A DNA stretch of 64,000 bases from Microbacterium sp. SLBN-146 (GTDB lineage Bacteria; Actinomycetota; Actinomycetes; Actinomycetales; Microbacteriaceae), in NCBI RefSeq assembly GCF_006715145.1, contig NZ_VFMR01000001.1, forward strand, positions 3,534,001 through 3,598,000. The letters are read 5' to 3'. The notes beneath the pieces are model-generated. The model made no database searches, had not been told where the DNA came from, and was given only the letters and a program-made list of their open reading frames with translations. This document shows, one piece after another, positions 43,089-52,340 of this stretch (position 1 is the first letter of the stretch; each line of letters begins with the position of its first letter). The position numbers and the translations under genes are program-made.

Positions 43089-44330
43089 GTGACTGACCGC
43101 CGATCGCCGAATCCGTCGAAAGACGACGACGCGCGCGCGGTCGACACCACGGACGACGCGACGCTCCGCGCGCGGTGGGAAGCGACGCAGGAGAGCCTGC
43201 GCGAGCGCTTCGACGCGCCGATCAGCCGCGCGACACTCATCACGAAGCGGACGCTGGGCTGGTTCCCCGTCCGCGTGTGGCGGCATTTCCTCCAGCACAA
43301 CGGCTTCCTCCTCGCCGCGGGGGTGAGCTACCAGGCGCTCTTCGCGATCTTCGCCGCGATCTACGTCGGCTTCGCCGTGACTGGTCTTTGGCTCGGCGGC
43401 AGCGAGGAAGCCATCGATGGCCTCATCAACGTCATCAACAGCTACATCCCCGATCTCATCTCCGACGACCCCGGCACGGGTCTCTTCACGACGGCACAAG
43501 TGACGCAGATCGCGACGGAGAGCGCCGGCGTCCTTGGAGTGACGGGAATCATCGCGCTCGGGACGGTCATCTGGACCGCGATCGGATTCGTGACCTTCGC
43601 GCGCCGGGCCGTGCGAGACATCTTCGCGATCCCGCCCGATCGCCGCAGCTATTTCCTCCTCAAGGCCCGCGACCTCCTCGCCGCCGTCATCTTCGGAATA
43701 GCGCTCCTCCTGGGTTCCGCGGCGACGTCGATCGGCACGTGGGCGCTGAGCCTCATCTTCGATCTCTTCGGAGTCTCGCTCGACACGCAGTGGTACCAGG
43801 TGAGCCTTCGCCTGGCATCCATCGTCGTCTCCTTCGTGCTCTACTCGAGCGCACTCGCGGCCCTCGTGAAGTTCCTCACGGGGGCTTCTCTGCACTGGCG
43901 GCAGGTGTGGCCGGGCGCCCTCCTCGGCGGCGGGGCCGTCACCGTCCTCCAGGTCGGTGCGGGATTGCTCCTCAGCTACACGCCGACCAACCCTCTGCTC
44001 GCCACGTTCGCGATCTTCGTCGGTCTGCTCCTCTGGTTCCGGATCGTCGGCGTCATCATCCTCGTGGCATCCGCGTGGATCGCCGTCGCGGCATCCGACA
44101 AGGACCTGCCACTACTGGAACAGACGGAGGAGGAGCGGCGGGCCCGCGAGCACGAAGCCCTGATCGTCGCGGCGCGGGTGCGGCTGCGGACGGCACGGGA
44201 GGAGCGCGAGAAGGCCCCGTGGTACCGCAAATGGCGAGCCGAGCGCGCCGTGCAGGATGCCCGCGAACGCCTCTCCGACCTCGAGGCGTCGGCACCGCCG
44301 CCTCCTCGACGCGGTTCACTCTTCGACTGA
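43089..44330 (+). CDS. YihY/BrkB-family membrane protein
   Basis: A 413-residue protein with a charged N-terminus, six hydrophobic segments between about residues 70 and 335, and a long arginine/glutamate-rich cytoplasmic tail that may form a coiled coil. The AAGVSYQALFAIFAAIYVGF start of the first helix pair and YTPTNPLLATFAIFVGLLLW near the end are the YihY/UPF0761 signature. The family is conserved but its biochemical role is not settled; it was once misnamed ribonuclease BN. Located upstream of exonuclease III and trpS, as seen in related genomes. Confidence 0.87.
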   Translation: MTDRRSPNPSKDDDARAVDTTDDATLRARWEATQESLRERFDAPISRATLITKRTLGWFPVRVWRHFLQHNGFLLAAGVSYQALFAIFAAIYVGFAVTGLWLGGSEEAIDGLINVINSYIPDLISDDPGTGLFTTAQVTQIATESAGVLGVTGIIALGTVIWTAIGFVTFARRAVRDIFAIPPDRRSYFLLKARDLLAAVIFGIALLLGSAATSIGTWALSLIFDLFGVSLDTQWYQVSLRLASIVVSFVLYSSALAALVKFLTGASLHWRQVWPGALLGGGAVTVLQVGAGLLLSYTPTNPLLATFAIFVGLLLWFRIVGVIILVASAWIAVAASDKDLPLLEQTEEERRAREHEALIVAARVRLRTAREEREKAPWYRKWRAERAVQDARERLSDLEASAPPPPRRGSLFD

Positions 44331-44343
44331 CGCGGATGCCGAC

Positions 44344-44367
44344 GCCGGTGTCGGTGCCGGTGTCGGT
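44344..44367. repeat. Two tandem 12-bp units before xthA
   Basis: GCCGGTGTCGGT repeated twice, ending 9 nt before the xthA -10 box. Confidence 0.8.
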
Positions 44368-44376
44368 GCCCGCGGC

Positions 44377-44382
44377 TAGGCT
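44377..44382 (+). promoter_or_regulatory. -10 box of leaderless xthA promoter
   Basis: TAGGCT, 7 nt before GTG at 44390. Confidence 0.6.
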
Positions 44383-44389
44383 GGCGGGC

Positions 44390-45250
44390 GTGTCTCGCCG
44401 TGTCCGCATCGCCTCTGTCAACGTCAATGGAATCCGCGCCGCCGCCCGCAAGGGCATGCTCGCCTGGCTCGAGGAGGCAGACGTCGACATCATGGCTCTT
44501 CAAGAGGTTCGGGCGACGCGCGACGAGCTCGCGACCGCTCTCCCGGGCTGGAATCTCGTCAACGACGAGGCGCTCGCCAAGGGTCGCGCCGGTGTCGCGG
44601 TGGCATCGCGGTCCGAGTGGCTCGACGTCCGGCGCGTCCTCGGTGATGACGAGGCCCTCGATTCCGCCGGGCGGTGGCTCGAGGTCGACTTCGACGTCGA
44701 GGGCGAGCGCCTCGCGGTCGTGAGCGCCTACGTTCCGACGGGCGAGGCCGACACCGCCAAGCAAGATGCGAAGTGGGCGTTCCTCGATGCCATGGAGAAG
44801 CGGATGCCGCAGCTCGCCGCCGCATCGCCCCTGGCCGTCGTGATGGGCGATCTCAACGTGGGTCATCGCGAGTTCGACATTCGCAACTGGCGCGGGAACG
44901 TCAAGAAGGCCGGATTCCTCCCCCGCGAGCGCGCGTACTTCGACCGGTTCCTCGGGGAGGCCGGCGAACCCGTCGTGGGCGTCGACGGTTCGTCCGGACT
45001 CGGCCTCGGCTGGGTCGACGTCGGCCGGCGGTTCGCGGGCGATGTCGACGGCCCCTACACGTGGTGGTCCAACCGGGGCAAGGCGTTCGACAACGACACG
45101 GGCTGGCGGATCGACTACCACCTCGCGACTCCGCTGCTCGCCGATCGGGTGAGCAGCTACCGCGTCGTCCGCGCCCCGTCGTGGGACACGCGGTGGAGCG
45201 ACCATGCGCCCGTCGTGGCCGACTACGCGCTGGGGCTCGCGGCATCCTGA
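44390..45250 (+). CDS. xthA: Exodeoxyribonuclease III
   Basis: A 286-residue endonuclease/exonuclease/phosphatase-fold enzyme acting at abasic sites and on 3-prime ends in base excision repair. Motifs: IASVNVNGIRAAARKG, MALQEVRAT with the metal-binding glutamate, VMGDLNVGHREFDI, and RWSDHAPVVADY with the catalytic Asp-His. Length is normal. GTG at 44390 follows TAGGCT at 7 nt; the open frame continues far upstream within the YihY gene. Co-directional with trpS. Confidence 0.93.
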   Translation: MSRRVRIASVNVNGIRAAARKGMLAWLEEADVDIMALQEVRATRDELATALPGWNLVNDEALAKGRAGVAVASRSEWLDVRRVLGDDEALDSAGRWLEVDFDVEGERLAVVSAYVPTGEADTAKQDAKWAFLDAMEKRMPQLAAASPLAVVMGDLNVGHREFDIRNWRGNVKKAGFLPRERAYFDRFLGEAGEPVVGVDGSSGLGLGWVDVGRRFAGDVDGPYTWWSNRGKAFDNDTGWRIDYHLATPLLADRVSSYRVVRAPSWDTRWSDHAPVVADYALGLAAS

Positions 45251-45266
45251 GTCACGCCGCCGCCCG

Positions 45267-45272
45267 TAGGAT
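45267..45272 (+). promoter_or_regulatory. -10 box of trpS promoter
   Basis: TAGGAT, 6 nt before GTG at 45279. The intervening GAGGA could also serve as a ribosome site if transcription starts further upstream. Confidence 0.5.
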
Positions 45273-45278
45273 CGAGGA

Positions 45279-46283
45279 GTGAATAAACCGCGTCTCTACT
45301 CCGGTATGCAGCCCTCTGCCGACTCCCTCCAGGTCGGCAACTACATCGGCGCTCTCCTGCAGTGGCGCGATCTGCAGGAGTCCTACGACGCCTTCTTCTC
45401 CGTCGTCGATCTCCACGCGCTCACGCAGCCGAACGATCCCGCAGAGCTGCGCGAGAAGACGCGGCGAACGGCGGCTCAGTACATCGCGGCGGGGATCGAG
45501 CCCTCGAAGTCGACGCTCTACGTTCAATCGCATGTGTCCGCCCACCCCGAGCTCGCGTGGGTGCTCTCGACGATCACGGGGTTCGGCGAAGCAGGGCGCA
45601 TGACGCAGTTCAAGGACAAGTCGACCCGCTACGGCTCCGACGCCACCTCGGTGGGGCTCTTCACCTACCCCGTCCTCATGGCGGCCGACATCCTGCTCTA
45701 CCAGACCGACATCGTGCCGGTCGGTGACGACCAGAAGCAGCACGTCGAACTCACGCGAGACCTCGCGGAGCGGTTCAACTCACGCTACGGCCAGACGTTC
45801 ACGGTCCCGATGCCGGTCATCCAGCAGGACACCGCGCGCATCTACGACCTGCAGAACCCGACGTCGAAGATGTCGAAGTCGGCCGAGTCCGATGCGGGAA
45901 CTCTGTGGCTCCTCGATGACCCGTCCGTCTCGGCGAAGAAGGTCATGCGTGCCGTGACAGACTCCGATGGAACGGTGCGCTACGACCGGGAGAACAAGCC
46001 GGGCGTCTCGAACCTCCTCGTGATCTATGCGGCGCTCACCGGTCGGCAGATCCCCGCGATCGAGGACGAGTATGCCGGTCGCGGCTACGGCGACTTCAAG
46101 AAGGGCCTCGCCGAGGTCGTCGTGAACGAGTTCGGTCCCGTGCGCCAGCGCGCGCTCGATTTGCTCGACGACCCCGCAGAACTCGATCGCGTCCTCGCCG
46201 CCAACGCGGCGAAGGCCCAGGCCGTGGCCGACGAAACCCTCTCGGACGTCTACGACCGCGTCGGCCTGCTCCGTCGCCGCTGA
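45279..46283 (+). CDS. trpS: Tryptophanyl-tRNA synthetase
   Basis: A 334-residue class I synthetase. The HIGH-equivalent is in YSGMQPSADSLQVGNYIGAL, the KMSKS loop is in NPTSKMSKSAESD, and the tryptophan pocket region shows MTQFKDKS and VPVGDDQKQHVELTRD. It charges tRNA-Trp. GTG start; no leader long enough for an attenuator or T-box. Seven nt after the stop the inverted-repeat unit begins. Confidence 0.96.
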   Translation: MNKPRLYSGMQPSADSLQVGNYIGALLQWRDLQESYDAFFSVVDLHALTQPNDPAELREKTRRTAAQYIAAGIEPSKSTLYVQSHVSAHPELAWVLSTITGFGEAGRMTQFKDKSTRYGSDATSVGLFTYPVLMAADILLYQTDIVPVGDDQKQHVELTRDLAERFNSRYGQTFTVPMPVIQQDTARIYDLQNPTSKMSKSAESDAGTLWLLDDPSVSAKKVMRAVTDSDGTVRYDRENKPGVSNLLVIYAALTGRQIPAIEDEYAGRGYGDFKKGLAEVVVNEFGPVRQRALDLLDDPAELDRVLAANAAKAQAVADETLSDVYDRVGLLRRR

Positions 46284-46289
46284 CTCGCA

Positions 46290-46385
46290 CCACAACTCCG
46301 CCTGACTTCCGGGCCCGGCCCGGCGCACCTCTGAAACTGACAGGCTTGCCGGGCTGTCATCGAAATCCAGGCGGAGCTATGACAC
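46290..46385. repeat. CTCCGCCTG-family palindromic element, left copy
   Basis: Left arm CCACAACTCCGCCTG (46290-46304), right arm CAGGCGGAGCTATGACAC (46368-46385). Lies between trpS and the convergent nuclease-like gene, starting 7 nt after the trpS stop. Confidence 0.8.
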
Positions 46386-46391
46386 GCTGCG

Positions 46392-47255
46392 TCAGAACAC
46401 GCGACATCCGTCGTGCACGCGAAGCAGCCCCCGGAGCGCGGCGAGGACGTCGGCGGGGCGATACATGATGTCGGCGGCGGTGAGCCGCAGGGTGACGTAG
46501 CCGTAACTCGCCATCACGAGGTCTCGATTGCGATCCTTGATCTGCTGCTGCCAGTCCGAGTGGAACTGCTTGCTGTCGCATTCGATGACCAGCCAGTCAT
46601 CGACCAAGATGTCCACGAACCCAACCCTGTCGAACGACGCCTGTAGCTCGACCTGGCAGCCCAGGGCCCGCAGAATGAGCCGCACCAGCGTCTCGGGACC
46701 GGACTGTGCACGACCGTCGATCAACCCCCGCAGTACCGCGAATCGTCGTGGTAGGGCACCGAAGATCGTGTCGATGTCGTCCGGCGACACCAGTCCGAGG
46801 TTCAGGGCGCTGTCGATGGTCGCAACCGCATGGCGCGGCGGGAGACAGTGCACGGCCTGCAGGACGGCATCGACGAACGACACACGCGCCCCGGTCGAGG
46901 CGTCCGGCTCGAGAAGGGGCAGCCAGTGAAGTCGCTGTGAACGGACCGCGCGTGGCTCGAGTCGGGGAACGGATCGGTTGGCCGAACGGAGACGACTGGC
47001 CCCGGCGAGCGCATGCACATGCACGCGCTCGTTCGCGAAGACGAACACTCCGTTCATCTGAAGGAGGCTCAGGCAAGTGAGCCGCCCGCCAATCCGGACG
47101 GCGTCTTTGAGTGGCTCCGGCGCATCAGGGTGCACGTACCTGTCACGGCGCAGGCGCACGAGTTCGCCGGACGCGAGCAGACGAGCGAGGGACCGGCGCG
47201 TGATCCCCATCGCCAGCAATGCCTCGCGCGTATAAACGTCGTGGTTCGCGATCAT
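46392..47255 (-). CDS. AbiEi-like N-terminus with DUF559/Vsr-like nuclease domain
   Basis: A 287-residue protein. The N-terminus (YTREALLAMGITRRSLARLL, GELVRLRRDRYVHP) is a winged-helix domain like AbiEi antitoxins. The C-terminal 100 residues have GPETLVRLILRALG, GFVDILVDDWLVIECDSKQF and RNRDLVMASYGYVTLRLTA: the E...D...ExD pattern of DUF559, a PD-(D/E)XK relative of Vsr endonuclease. No toxin partner is adjacent. ATG at 47255 follows CACGGT at 7 nt. By eye the gene is somewhat less GC-rich than its neighbours. Inverted palindromic repeats enclose it. Activity is inferred from the fold only. Confidence 0.72.
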   Translation of the reverse strand: MIANHDVYTREALLAMGITRRSLARLLASGELVRLRRDRYVHPDAPEPLKDAVRIGGRLTCLSLLQMNGVFVFANERVHVHALAGASRLRSANRSVPRLEPRAVRSQRLHWLPLLEPDASTGARVSFVDAVLQAVHCLPPRHAVATIDSALNLGLVSPDDIDTIFGALPRRFAVLRGLIDGRAQSGPETLVRLILRALGCQVELQASFDRVGFVDILVDDWLVIECDSKQFHSDWQQQIKDRNRDLVMASYGYVTLRLTAADIMYRPADVLAALRGLLRVHDGCRVF

Positions 47256-47354
47256 GGGTCCCACCGTGGTGGCCTCAGGGTCCGCGCGGGCGGGGTGAGG
47301 GCGGATCTGGGGATATCCGGACCCGCACCCAGGACTGTGGAGAAGGCGACGGGT

Positions 47355-47455
47355 GTGTCACAACTCCGCCTGGAATTTCACAGCACCCACCCCGATCGCC
47401 GAGATCCCGCCTCCGCCTCAGGGTGCCGATGCGGGCGAGGCGGAGTTGTGGCACA
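47355..47455. repeat. CTCCGCCTG-family palindromic element, right copy
   Basis: Left arm GTGTCACAACTCCGCCT and right arm AGGCGGAGTTGTGGCAC pair over 17 bp with one mismatch. The inner end GTGTCACAACTCCGCCTGGA matches the reverse complement of the left copy at 46366-46385 apart from two bases. Lies between divergent genes. Confidence 0.8.
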
Positions 47456-47466
47456 GTGCCGCCGGG

Positions 47467-47472
47467 TAGCCT
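47467..47472 (+). promoter_or_regulatory. -10 box of leaderless GNAT promoter
   Basis: TAGCCT, 6 nt before GTG at 47479 and 12 nt beyond the right palindromic element. Confidence 0.6.
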
Positions 47473-47478
47473 GGCGGC

Positions 47479-48045
47479 GTGGAACCCGTGACCCTGCACA
47501 CCGAACGTCTCGTCTTGTCCGTTCCCGTCGAGGGCGATATCGACGCCATCTTCGAGGCCTGCCAGGACGCCGAGATCCAGCGCTACACGACCGTCCCGTC
47601 GCCCTATGAGCGCTCGCACGCCGAGGGTTTCGTCTCCACGGTCGCGGGCAGGTGGGAGAGCGGCGTCGAGCAGACCTGGGCGATCCGCGACGGCGACGAA
47701 CTCGCCGGGATGATCGGCCTGTACCACCACGGTCGCGGCGCCGTCGAACTCGGCTACTGGGTGTCACCGGGCTCGCGAGGACGTGGGGTCCTCACCGAGG
47801 CGGCCGCAGCCGTCGTCGACTGGGGATTCTCGCCAGAGGGCCTGAACCTCCCACGCCTCGAGTGGCGTGCCGTCGTGGGCAACATCGGGTCGGCGCGCGC
47901 CGCGCGACGTCTGGGGTTCCGCTACGAGGGCCTCCTCCGGCAGGGGCTCTCGAGCCATCGCGGACGTGACGACGGGTGGATCGCCGGCCTCCTCGCGACG
48001 GACGACCGGACGCCGCAGGACTGGCCCGTCCTCGACGGCGCCTGA
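47479..48045 (+). CDS. GNAT family N-acetyltransferase (RimJ-like)
   Basis: A 188-residue acetyltransferase. It begins LHTERLVLSVPVEGDIDAIF as in RimJ/RimL proteins, has a central WAIRDGDELAGMIGLY strand pair, GAVELGYWVSPGSRGRGVLT with the acetyl-CoA Q/RxxGxG/A loop in the form SRGRGVLTEAA, and VGNIGSARAARRLGFRYEG. Substrate unknown. GTG at 47479 is preferred because of the -10 box; a GTG three codons later is possible. It is separated from nei by 43 nt. Confidence 0.85.
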   Translation: MEPVTLHTERLVLSVPVEGDIDAIFEACQDAEIQRYTTVPSPYERSHAEGFVSTVAGRWESGVEQTWAIRDGDELAGMIGLYHHGRGAVELGYWVSPGSRGRGVLTEAAAAVVDWGFSPEGLNLPRLEWRAVVGNIGSARAARRLGFRYEGLLRQGLSSHRGRDDGWIAGLLATDDRTPQDWPVLDGA

Positions 48046-48088
48046 CGACAGCCGCACCGGCGTCGGAGCCGCGTGGCAGGATGGGCCC

Positions 48089-48949
48089 ATGCCCGAGATG
48101 CCCGAGGTCCAAGGGCTCGTCGACTTCCTCCGCGAGCGCCTCGTCGGACGCACCATCACGAAGGTCACCGTCGCGAACATCGCGGCACTGAAAACATACG
48201 ACCCGCCGATCGACCGGCTCGTCGGGTGCGAGGTGACGGATGCCGTGCGCCACGGCAAGTTCATCGATCTGGCCACGACGGGGCCCCACCTCGTTTTCCA
48301 CCTCGCGAAGGCCGGATGGCTGCGGTTCACGGACCGGATGCCGCCGACGGTCATCCGCCCGGGGAAGACCCCCATCGCGCTGCGGGTCGTCTTCGACGAC
48401 GACTCGGGGTTCGACCTCACCGAGGCAGGCACGAAGAAGTCGCTCGCGATCTCCGTCGTCCGCGAGCCCGACAGCGTGCCGGGCATCGCCCGGCTGGGTC
48501 CCGACCCGCTGGCCCCCGACTTCGATCGCGAGACGTTCGGACGCTTGCTCGAGGGCCGCCGCACGCAGATCAAGGGCGTGCTCCGCGACCAGTCGATCAT
48601 CGCCGGGGTCGGCAACGCCTACTCCGACGAGATCCTCCACGCCGCGAAGATGTCGCCGTACGCGATGGCCGCGAACCTCTCCGACGCCGATATCGACCGG
48701 CTCTTCGCCGCGCTGCAGTCGACTCTCGCGGAGGCGGTGGCCGCGGCATCCGGCAAGCCTCCCGCCGAGTTGAAGGACGCGAAGCGTCGAGGGATGCACG
48801 TGCACGGACGCCGCGGAGAAGCGTGTCCCGTGTGCGGCGACGAGGTGCGGAGCGTGTTCTTCGCCGACAACTCGCTCGAGTACTGCCCCACGTGCCAGAC
48901 GGGCGGGAAGATCCTCGCCGACCGGCGGCTCTCGCGGCTGCTGAAGTAG
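48089..48949 (+). CDS. Fpg/Nei-family DNA glycosylase/AP lyase
   Basis: A 286-residue base excision repair enzyme. The mature N-terminal Pro2-Glu3 of MPEMPEVQGL is the Schiff-base nucleophile, the H2TH region contains IKGVLRDQSIIAGVGNAYSDEIL, and the C-terminus has a CxxC...CxxC zinc finger (CPVCGDEVRSV, LEYCPTCQTGG). It removes oxidised purines or pyrimidines; the sequence alone does not separate Fpg from Nei. ATG at 48089 is fixed by the conserved Pro2; CAGGAT lies 6 nt upstream. The stop lies 9 nt from the convergent glpK stop. Confidence 0.9.
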   Translation: MPEMPEVQGLVDFLRERLVGRTITKVTVANIAALKTYDPPIDRLVGCEVTDAVRHGKFIDLATTGPHLVFHLAKAGWLRFTDRMPPTVIRPGKTPIALRVVFDDDSGFDLTEAGTKKSLAISVVREPDSVPGIARLGPDPLAPDFDRETFGRLLEGRRTQIKGVLRDQSIIAGVGNAYSDEILHAAKMSPYAMAANLSDADIDRLFAALQSTLAEAVAAASGKPPAELKDAKRRGMHVHGRRGEACPVCGDEVRSVFFADNSLEYCPTCQTGGKILADRRLSRLLK

Positions 48950-48958
48950 CGGAGAGAG

Positions 48959-50497
48959 TCAGTCGCCCGTCGTGCCCATGAGGGTGCGGGCGTCGTCGTC
49001 GACCCAGTCGAGCGACTTCGAGACCGCCTTCTTCCACTGGCGGTAGCGGCGCTCCCGCTCGTCCTCGTCCATCTGCGGCTCGAACCTGCGGTCCTCACGC
49101 CAGTGGGTGCGGAGATCGTCGAGCGAGTCCCAGACCCCCGTCGCGAGTCCCGCGGCATAGGCAGCGCCGAGCGCGGTCGTCTCGACGACGCGGGGACGCA
49201 CGACCGGGATGCCGAGGATGTCGGCCTGGAACTGCATGAGGGTGTTGTTCCGCGTCATCCCGCCGTCGACCCGCAGCTCGGTGAGATCACGGCCGGAGTC
49301 GGCGGCGACCGCCTCGATGACGTCACGGCTCTGGAAGGCCGTCGACTCCAACGCCGCGCGCGCGATGTGCCCCTTGTTGACATAGCGCGTGAGGCCGACG
49401 AGGGCCCCCCGCGCGTCGGGGCGCCAGTACGGGGCGAAGAGCCCGGAGAAGGCGGGCACGAAGTACGCACCGCCGTTGTCCTCCACCGTGGCAGCGAGTG
49501 CCTCGACGTCTTCCGAGCGCTGGATGATGCCGAGGTTGTCGCGCAGCCACTGCACGAGCGAGCCCGTCACGGCGATCGATCCCTCGAGGGCGTAGTGGGC
49601 CGGCTCGTCGCCGCGGCGGTACGCGACCGTCGTGATGAGACCGTGCTGCGACCGGACGATCTCGGTGCCGGTTCCGACGAGGAGGAAGTTGCCGGTGCCG
49701 TAGGTGTTCTTCGATTCGCCGTCGCCGAAGGCGGCCTGGCCGAAGGTCGCCGCCTGCTGGTCGCCGAGGATGCCGGCGATCGGGATGCCCCGCGCGACGC
49801 CGGGAAGCTGCACGTCGCCCACGATCTCGGACGACGACCGGATCTCGGGCAGCATCGCGCGCGGAATGCGCCAGACGGCGAGCATCTCGTCGGACCAGTC
49901 GAGCGTCTCGAGGTCCATGAGGAGAGTGCGGCTCGCGTTCGTGACGTCCGTCACATGGATGCCGCCGCGGCTTCCGCCCGAGAGGTTCCAGACGACCCAC
50001 GTGTCGGGCGTCCCGAAGAGGAGGTCCCCCGCCTCCGCGGACTCACGCGCGCCCGGGACGTGGTCGAGGATCCACGCGAGCTTGGACGCCGAGAAGTACG
50101 TCGCGAGGGGAAGGCCCGTCGTGCCGGCGAAGCGGTCGACACCGCCGTCGGCGATGAGCGCGTCGATGCGCGGCTGCGTGCGGGTGTCCTGCCAGACGAG
50201 TGCATTGTGGACGGGTCGCCCCGTGCGTCGGTCCCACACGATGACCGTCTCACGCTGGTTCGTCACTCCGGCGCCGGCGATGGCTCCCGCCGACAGGCTT
50301 GCCTGCGACAACGCGGAAGCCACAACCCACTCGGTGTTCGTCCAGATCTCGACGGGGTCGTGCTCGACCCGCCCTGCGCGGGGAAGGATCTGCTGGTGCT
50401 CCCGCTGGGCCGTCGACACGATGTGCCCCGCGTCATCGAAGATGATCGCGCGCGTCGACGTGGTTCCCTGATCGATCGCCAGAACGTGGTCTGCCAC
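48959..50497 (-). CDS. glpK: Glycerol kinase
   Basis: A 512-residue FGGY kinase that phosphorylates glycerol to glycerol-3-phosphate. It starts [17 protein letters not shown] (phosphate 1 loop), has [30 protein letters not shown] (adenosine region), and the FGGY signature around [22 protein letters not shown] at 50497 is preceded by GAGGAG at 7 nt. It follows glpD by 52 nt on the same strand; together they form a glycerol-use operon divergent from a SorC-type regulator. No facilitator gene is adjacent. Confidence 0.95.
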   Translation of the reverse strand: MADHVLAIDQGTTSTRAIIFDDAGHIVSTAQREHQQILPRAGRVEHDPVEIWTNTEWVVASALSQASLSAGAIAGAGVTNQRETVIVWDRRTGRPVHNALVWQDTRTQPRIDALIADGGVDRFAGTTGLPLATYFSASKLAWILDHVPGARESAEAGDLLFGTPDTWVVWNLSGGSRGGIHVTDVTNASRTLLMDLETLDWSDEMLAVWRIPRAMLPEIRSSSEIVGDVQLPGVARGIPIAGILGDQQAATFGQAAFGDGESKNTYGTGNFLLVGTGTEIVRSQHGLITTVAYRRGDEPAHYALEGSIAVTGSLVQWLRDNLGIIQRSEDVEALAATVEDNGGAYFVPAFSGLFAPYWRPDARGALVGLTRYVNKGHIARAALESTAFQSRDVIEAVAADSGRDLTELRVDGGMTRNNTLMQFQADILGIPVVRPRVVETTALGAAYAAGLATGVWDSLDDLRTHWREDRRFEPQMDEDERERRYRQWKKAVSKSLDWVDDDARTLMGTTGD

Positions 50498-50549
50498 TGG
50501 TTCTCCTCTTCGAGTTGCGCCGTCGAGCCAGGCTACCGACGTCGAGCGG

Positions 50550-52256
50550 TCACGCCTGCGCGTTCTCGGCGAGCCACGCCGGGTCGGCGGCGTGAACCCG
50601 CGCGAGCCCGCGGTCGACTTCGGCACATGTCGTCTCGGCATCCCAGCCCATGACCGGCGCGATGGCCTCGGCGATCTCGCGGGCCGATTCGGCCGTCACG
50701 GCACCCGTGAACGCGAGGCTCGTCCGTCGCAGGAGGACGTCGTCGAGGTGCACGACCTGCTCGCTCCGCGCGAGGTGTCGCAGCTCGCCGCTGCTGTAGG
50801 CCGGCACGGTCGTGAGCGGCGCGTCGTCGGCGTCGGCAGCGATCGCCTCGATCACCTGCGCCGCAACGGTTCCGTAGCGGTCGAGCAGTGTCGCGGTCCG
50901 CACCATTCCGAGGCTCTCCTCGTGGTCGGCGACCCACTGGTGACGCGCGCGCTCGGTCGTGGGGTAGCCGCGCCCGCCGCCGATGGACAGCCCTCGCGTC
51001 GACCGGCGGCGCGGCCGGGCCAACAGGTCGAGCGCACGATCGGCGAGATGCTCGGCGGATGCCCGGAAGGTCGTCCACTTGCCGCCGACGAGGCTCAAGA
51101 CGGTCGCGCCGTCGCTGCCCTCGAGCTGCTGCGACTCGACGCGGTAGTCCCTCGAGACGAAGCCCGGCGCGACGTCTCCGTGACCGGGAAGAGGCCGCAC
51201 GCCCGAGAAGCGATAGACGATCTTCGAACGGTCGACCTTGATCCTCGGAAGGACGTGCGAGATGAGCGAGAAGAAGTAGTCCACTTCCTCTTCGGTGCAG
51301 ACGATCGGGTCGGCCATGTCGTGCTCGAGATCCGTCGTTCCCACGAGGACGCGCCCCTTGAGGGGGTAGATGAGCACGATCCGGCCGTCTTCGTGCTCGA
51401 AGAACAGCTCTCGTCCTCCCGTTGCGGCGAGGAGCTCGGGATCGTCGATGACGATGTGCGATCCCTTCGTGCCGCCCATGTAGGTCGTGGGGTCGTCGAG
51501 CGCCGCGTTCGTGAGGTCGGTCCATGGCCCCGAGGCGTTGACGATGACGGATGCCGCGAAGGCGACGTCCTCACCCGTCTCGTCGTCGCGCAGGACGACC
51601 TTGCCGTCGCGGGTTCCCGCTGCAGCCGTGTAGTTCGCCGCACGTGCATTCGCGCCACCGGCCTCCCGGCCGTCGCGGAGCAGGTCGAGGGCGAGCCGCT
51701 CGGGGTCGTGGAGGGAGGCATCCCAGTAGGTGGCGGTGTACTTCACGGCCGGATTGAGGTGCGGCAGAAGCGACAGGGAACGGCGGCGTCCGTGGAAGGC
51801 GTGCCGCGGAACCCGGCCGCCACCGCGCGAGAAGGAGTCGTAGATGACGAGGCCGACCTTGATGAGCGCGGCGCCGCGCTCGCGCGGCTTGCCGCTGCCG
51901 TGACGAAGGAAGCGCAGGGGTGCGCTGAGGACCCCCGAGAACGTCGAGTAGATCGGGATCGTGGTCTGGAGCGGGCGAACGTAGTGAGGTGCCGTGCGCA
52001 GGAGGGCGTTGCGCTCCGTGACCGCTTCGTGCACGAGACGGAACTCGCCGTTCTCGAGGTAGCGGATGCCGCCGTGGATCATGTGGGATGAGGCCGCCGA
52101 GGCGCCGCTCACGAAGTCCGCACGGTCGACGAGAGCGACGTCGACCCCCTGCAGCGCGAGATCGCGGAACGTCGCGAGGCCGTTGATTCCGCCCCCGATG
52201 ATGAGGACGTCGGCGTAGGGCCGGTCCTTCAGCTCGTCGAATCCGCGACGCGTCAT
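50550..52256 (-). CDS. glpD: Glycerol-3-phosphate dehydrogenase, aerobic
   Basis: A 568-residue flavoprotein that oxidises glycerol-3-phosphate to dihydroxyacetone phosphate and feeds electrons to quinone. FAD is bound at [36 protein letters not shown] and [13 protein letters not shown] are GlpD signatures, and [17 protein letters not shown] is in the substrate region. A C-terminal helical DAO_C domain follows. ATG at 52256 has GGGAG 7 nt upstream. It is first in the operon with glpK; the 94-nt gap to the divergent regulator contains a perfect 14-bp palindrome. Confidence 0.95.
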   Translation of the reverse strand: MTRRGFDELKDRPYADVLIIGGGINGLATFRDLALQGVDVALVDRADFVSGASAASSHMIHGGIRYLENGEFRLVHEAVTERNALLRTAPHYVRPLQTTIPIYSTFSGVLSAPLRFLRHGSGKPRERGAALIKVGLVIYDSFSRGGGRVPRHAFHGRRRSLSLLPHLNPAVKYTATYWDASLHDPERLALDLLRDGREAGGANARAANYTAAAGTRDGKVVLRDDETGEDVAFAASVIVNASGPWTDLTNAALDDPTTYMGGTKGSHIVIDDPELLAATGGRELFFEHEDGRIVLIYPLKGRVLVGTTDLEHDMADPIVCTEEEVDYFFSLISHVLPRIKVDRSKIVYRFSGVRPLPGHGDVAPGFVSRDYRVESQQLEGSDGATVLSLVGGKWTTFRASAEHLADRALDLLARPRRRSTRGLSIGGGRGYPTTERARHQWVADHEESLGMVRTATLLDRYGTVAAQVIEAIAADADDAPLTTVPAYSSGELRHLARSEQVVHLDDVLLRRTSLAFTGAVTAESAREIAEAIAPVMGWDAETTCAEVDRGLARVHAADPAWLAENAQA

Positions 52257-52326
52257 GCTGCACTCCCGTGTCTCGTGGTGGCTTCGTGGTCCATTGTCAC
52301 ACCGATGGTCGTTCTTGCATCCACCT

Positions 52327-52340
52327 TGCACATATGTGCA
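52327..52340. promoter_or_regulatory. Candidate operator for SorC-type regulator
   Basis: TGCACATATGTGCA, a perfect 14-bp palindrome in the divergent gap between glpD and the regulator. It overlaps the CAGGAT -10-like box (52339-52344) of the regulator, so binding would repress the regulator itself and possibly control glpD-glpK. Confidence 0.55.

Larger units (their letters stand above)
46290..47451. mobile_element. Candidate mobile unit: palindromic inverted flanks around a nuclease-like gene
   Basis: A 1.16-kb unit whose outer ends are CCACAACTCCGCCT (46290-46303) and its exact reverse complement (47438-47451). Each end is part of a roughly 100-bp palindromic element (46290-46385 and 47355-47455), and the two elements lie in inverted orientation with matching inner ends next to the gene. 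If the terminal repeat is counted from CACAACT, the unit is flanked by GCAC on both sides (46287-46290 and 47451-47454), a possible 4-bp target duplication. No transposase is present. Mobility is inferred. Confidence 0.5.

Noticed and set aside
45251..45278. Attenuator or T-box before trpS
   Set aside because: The gap is 28 nt and a -10 box sits 6 nt before the start, leaving no room for a leader.
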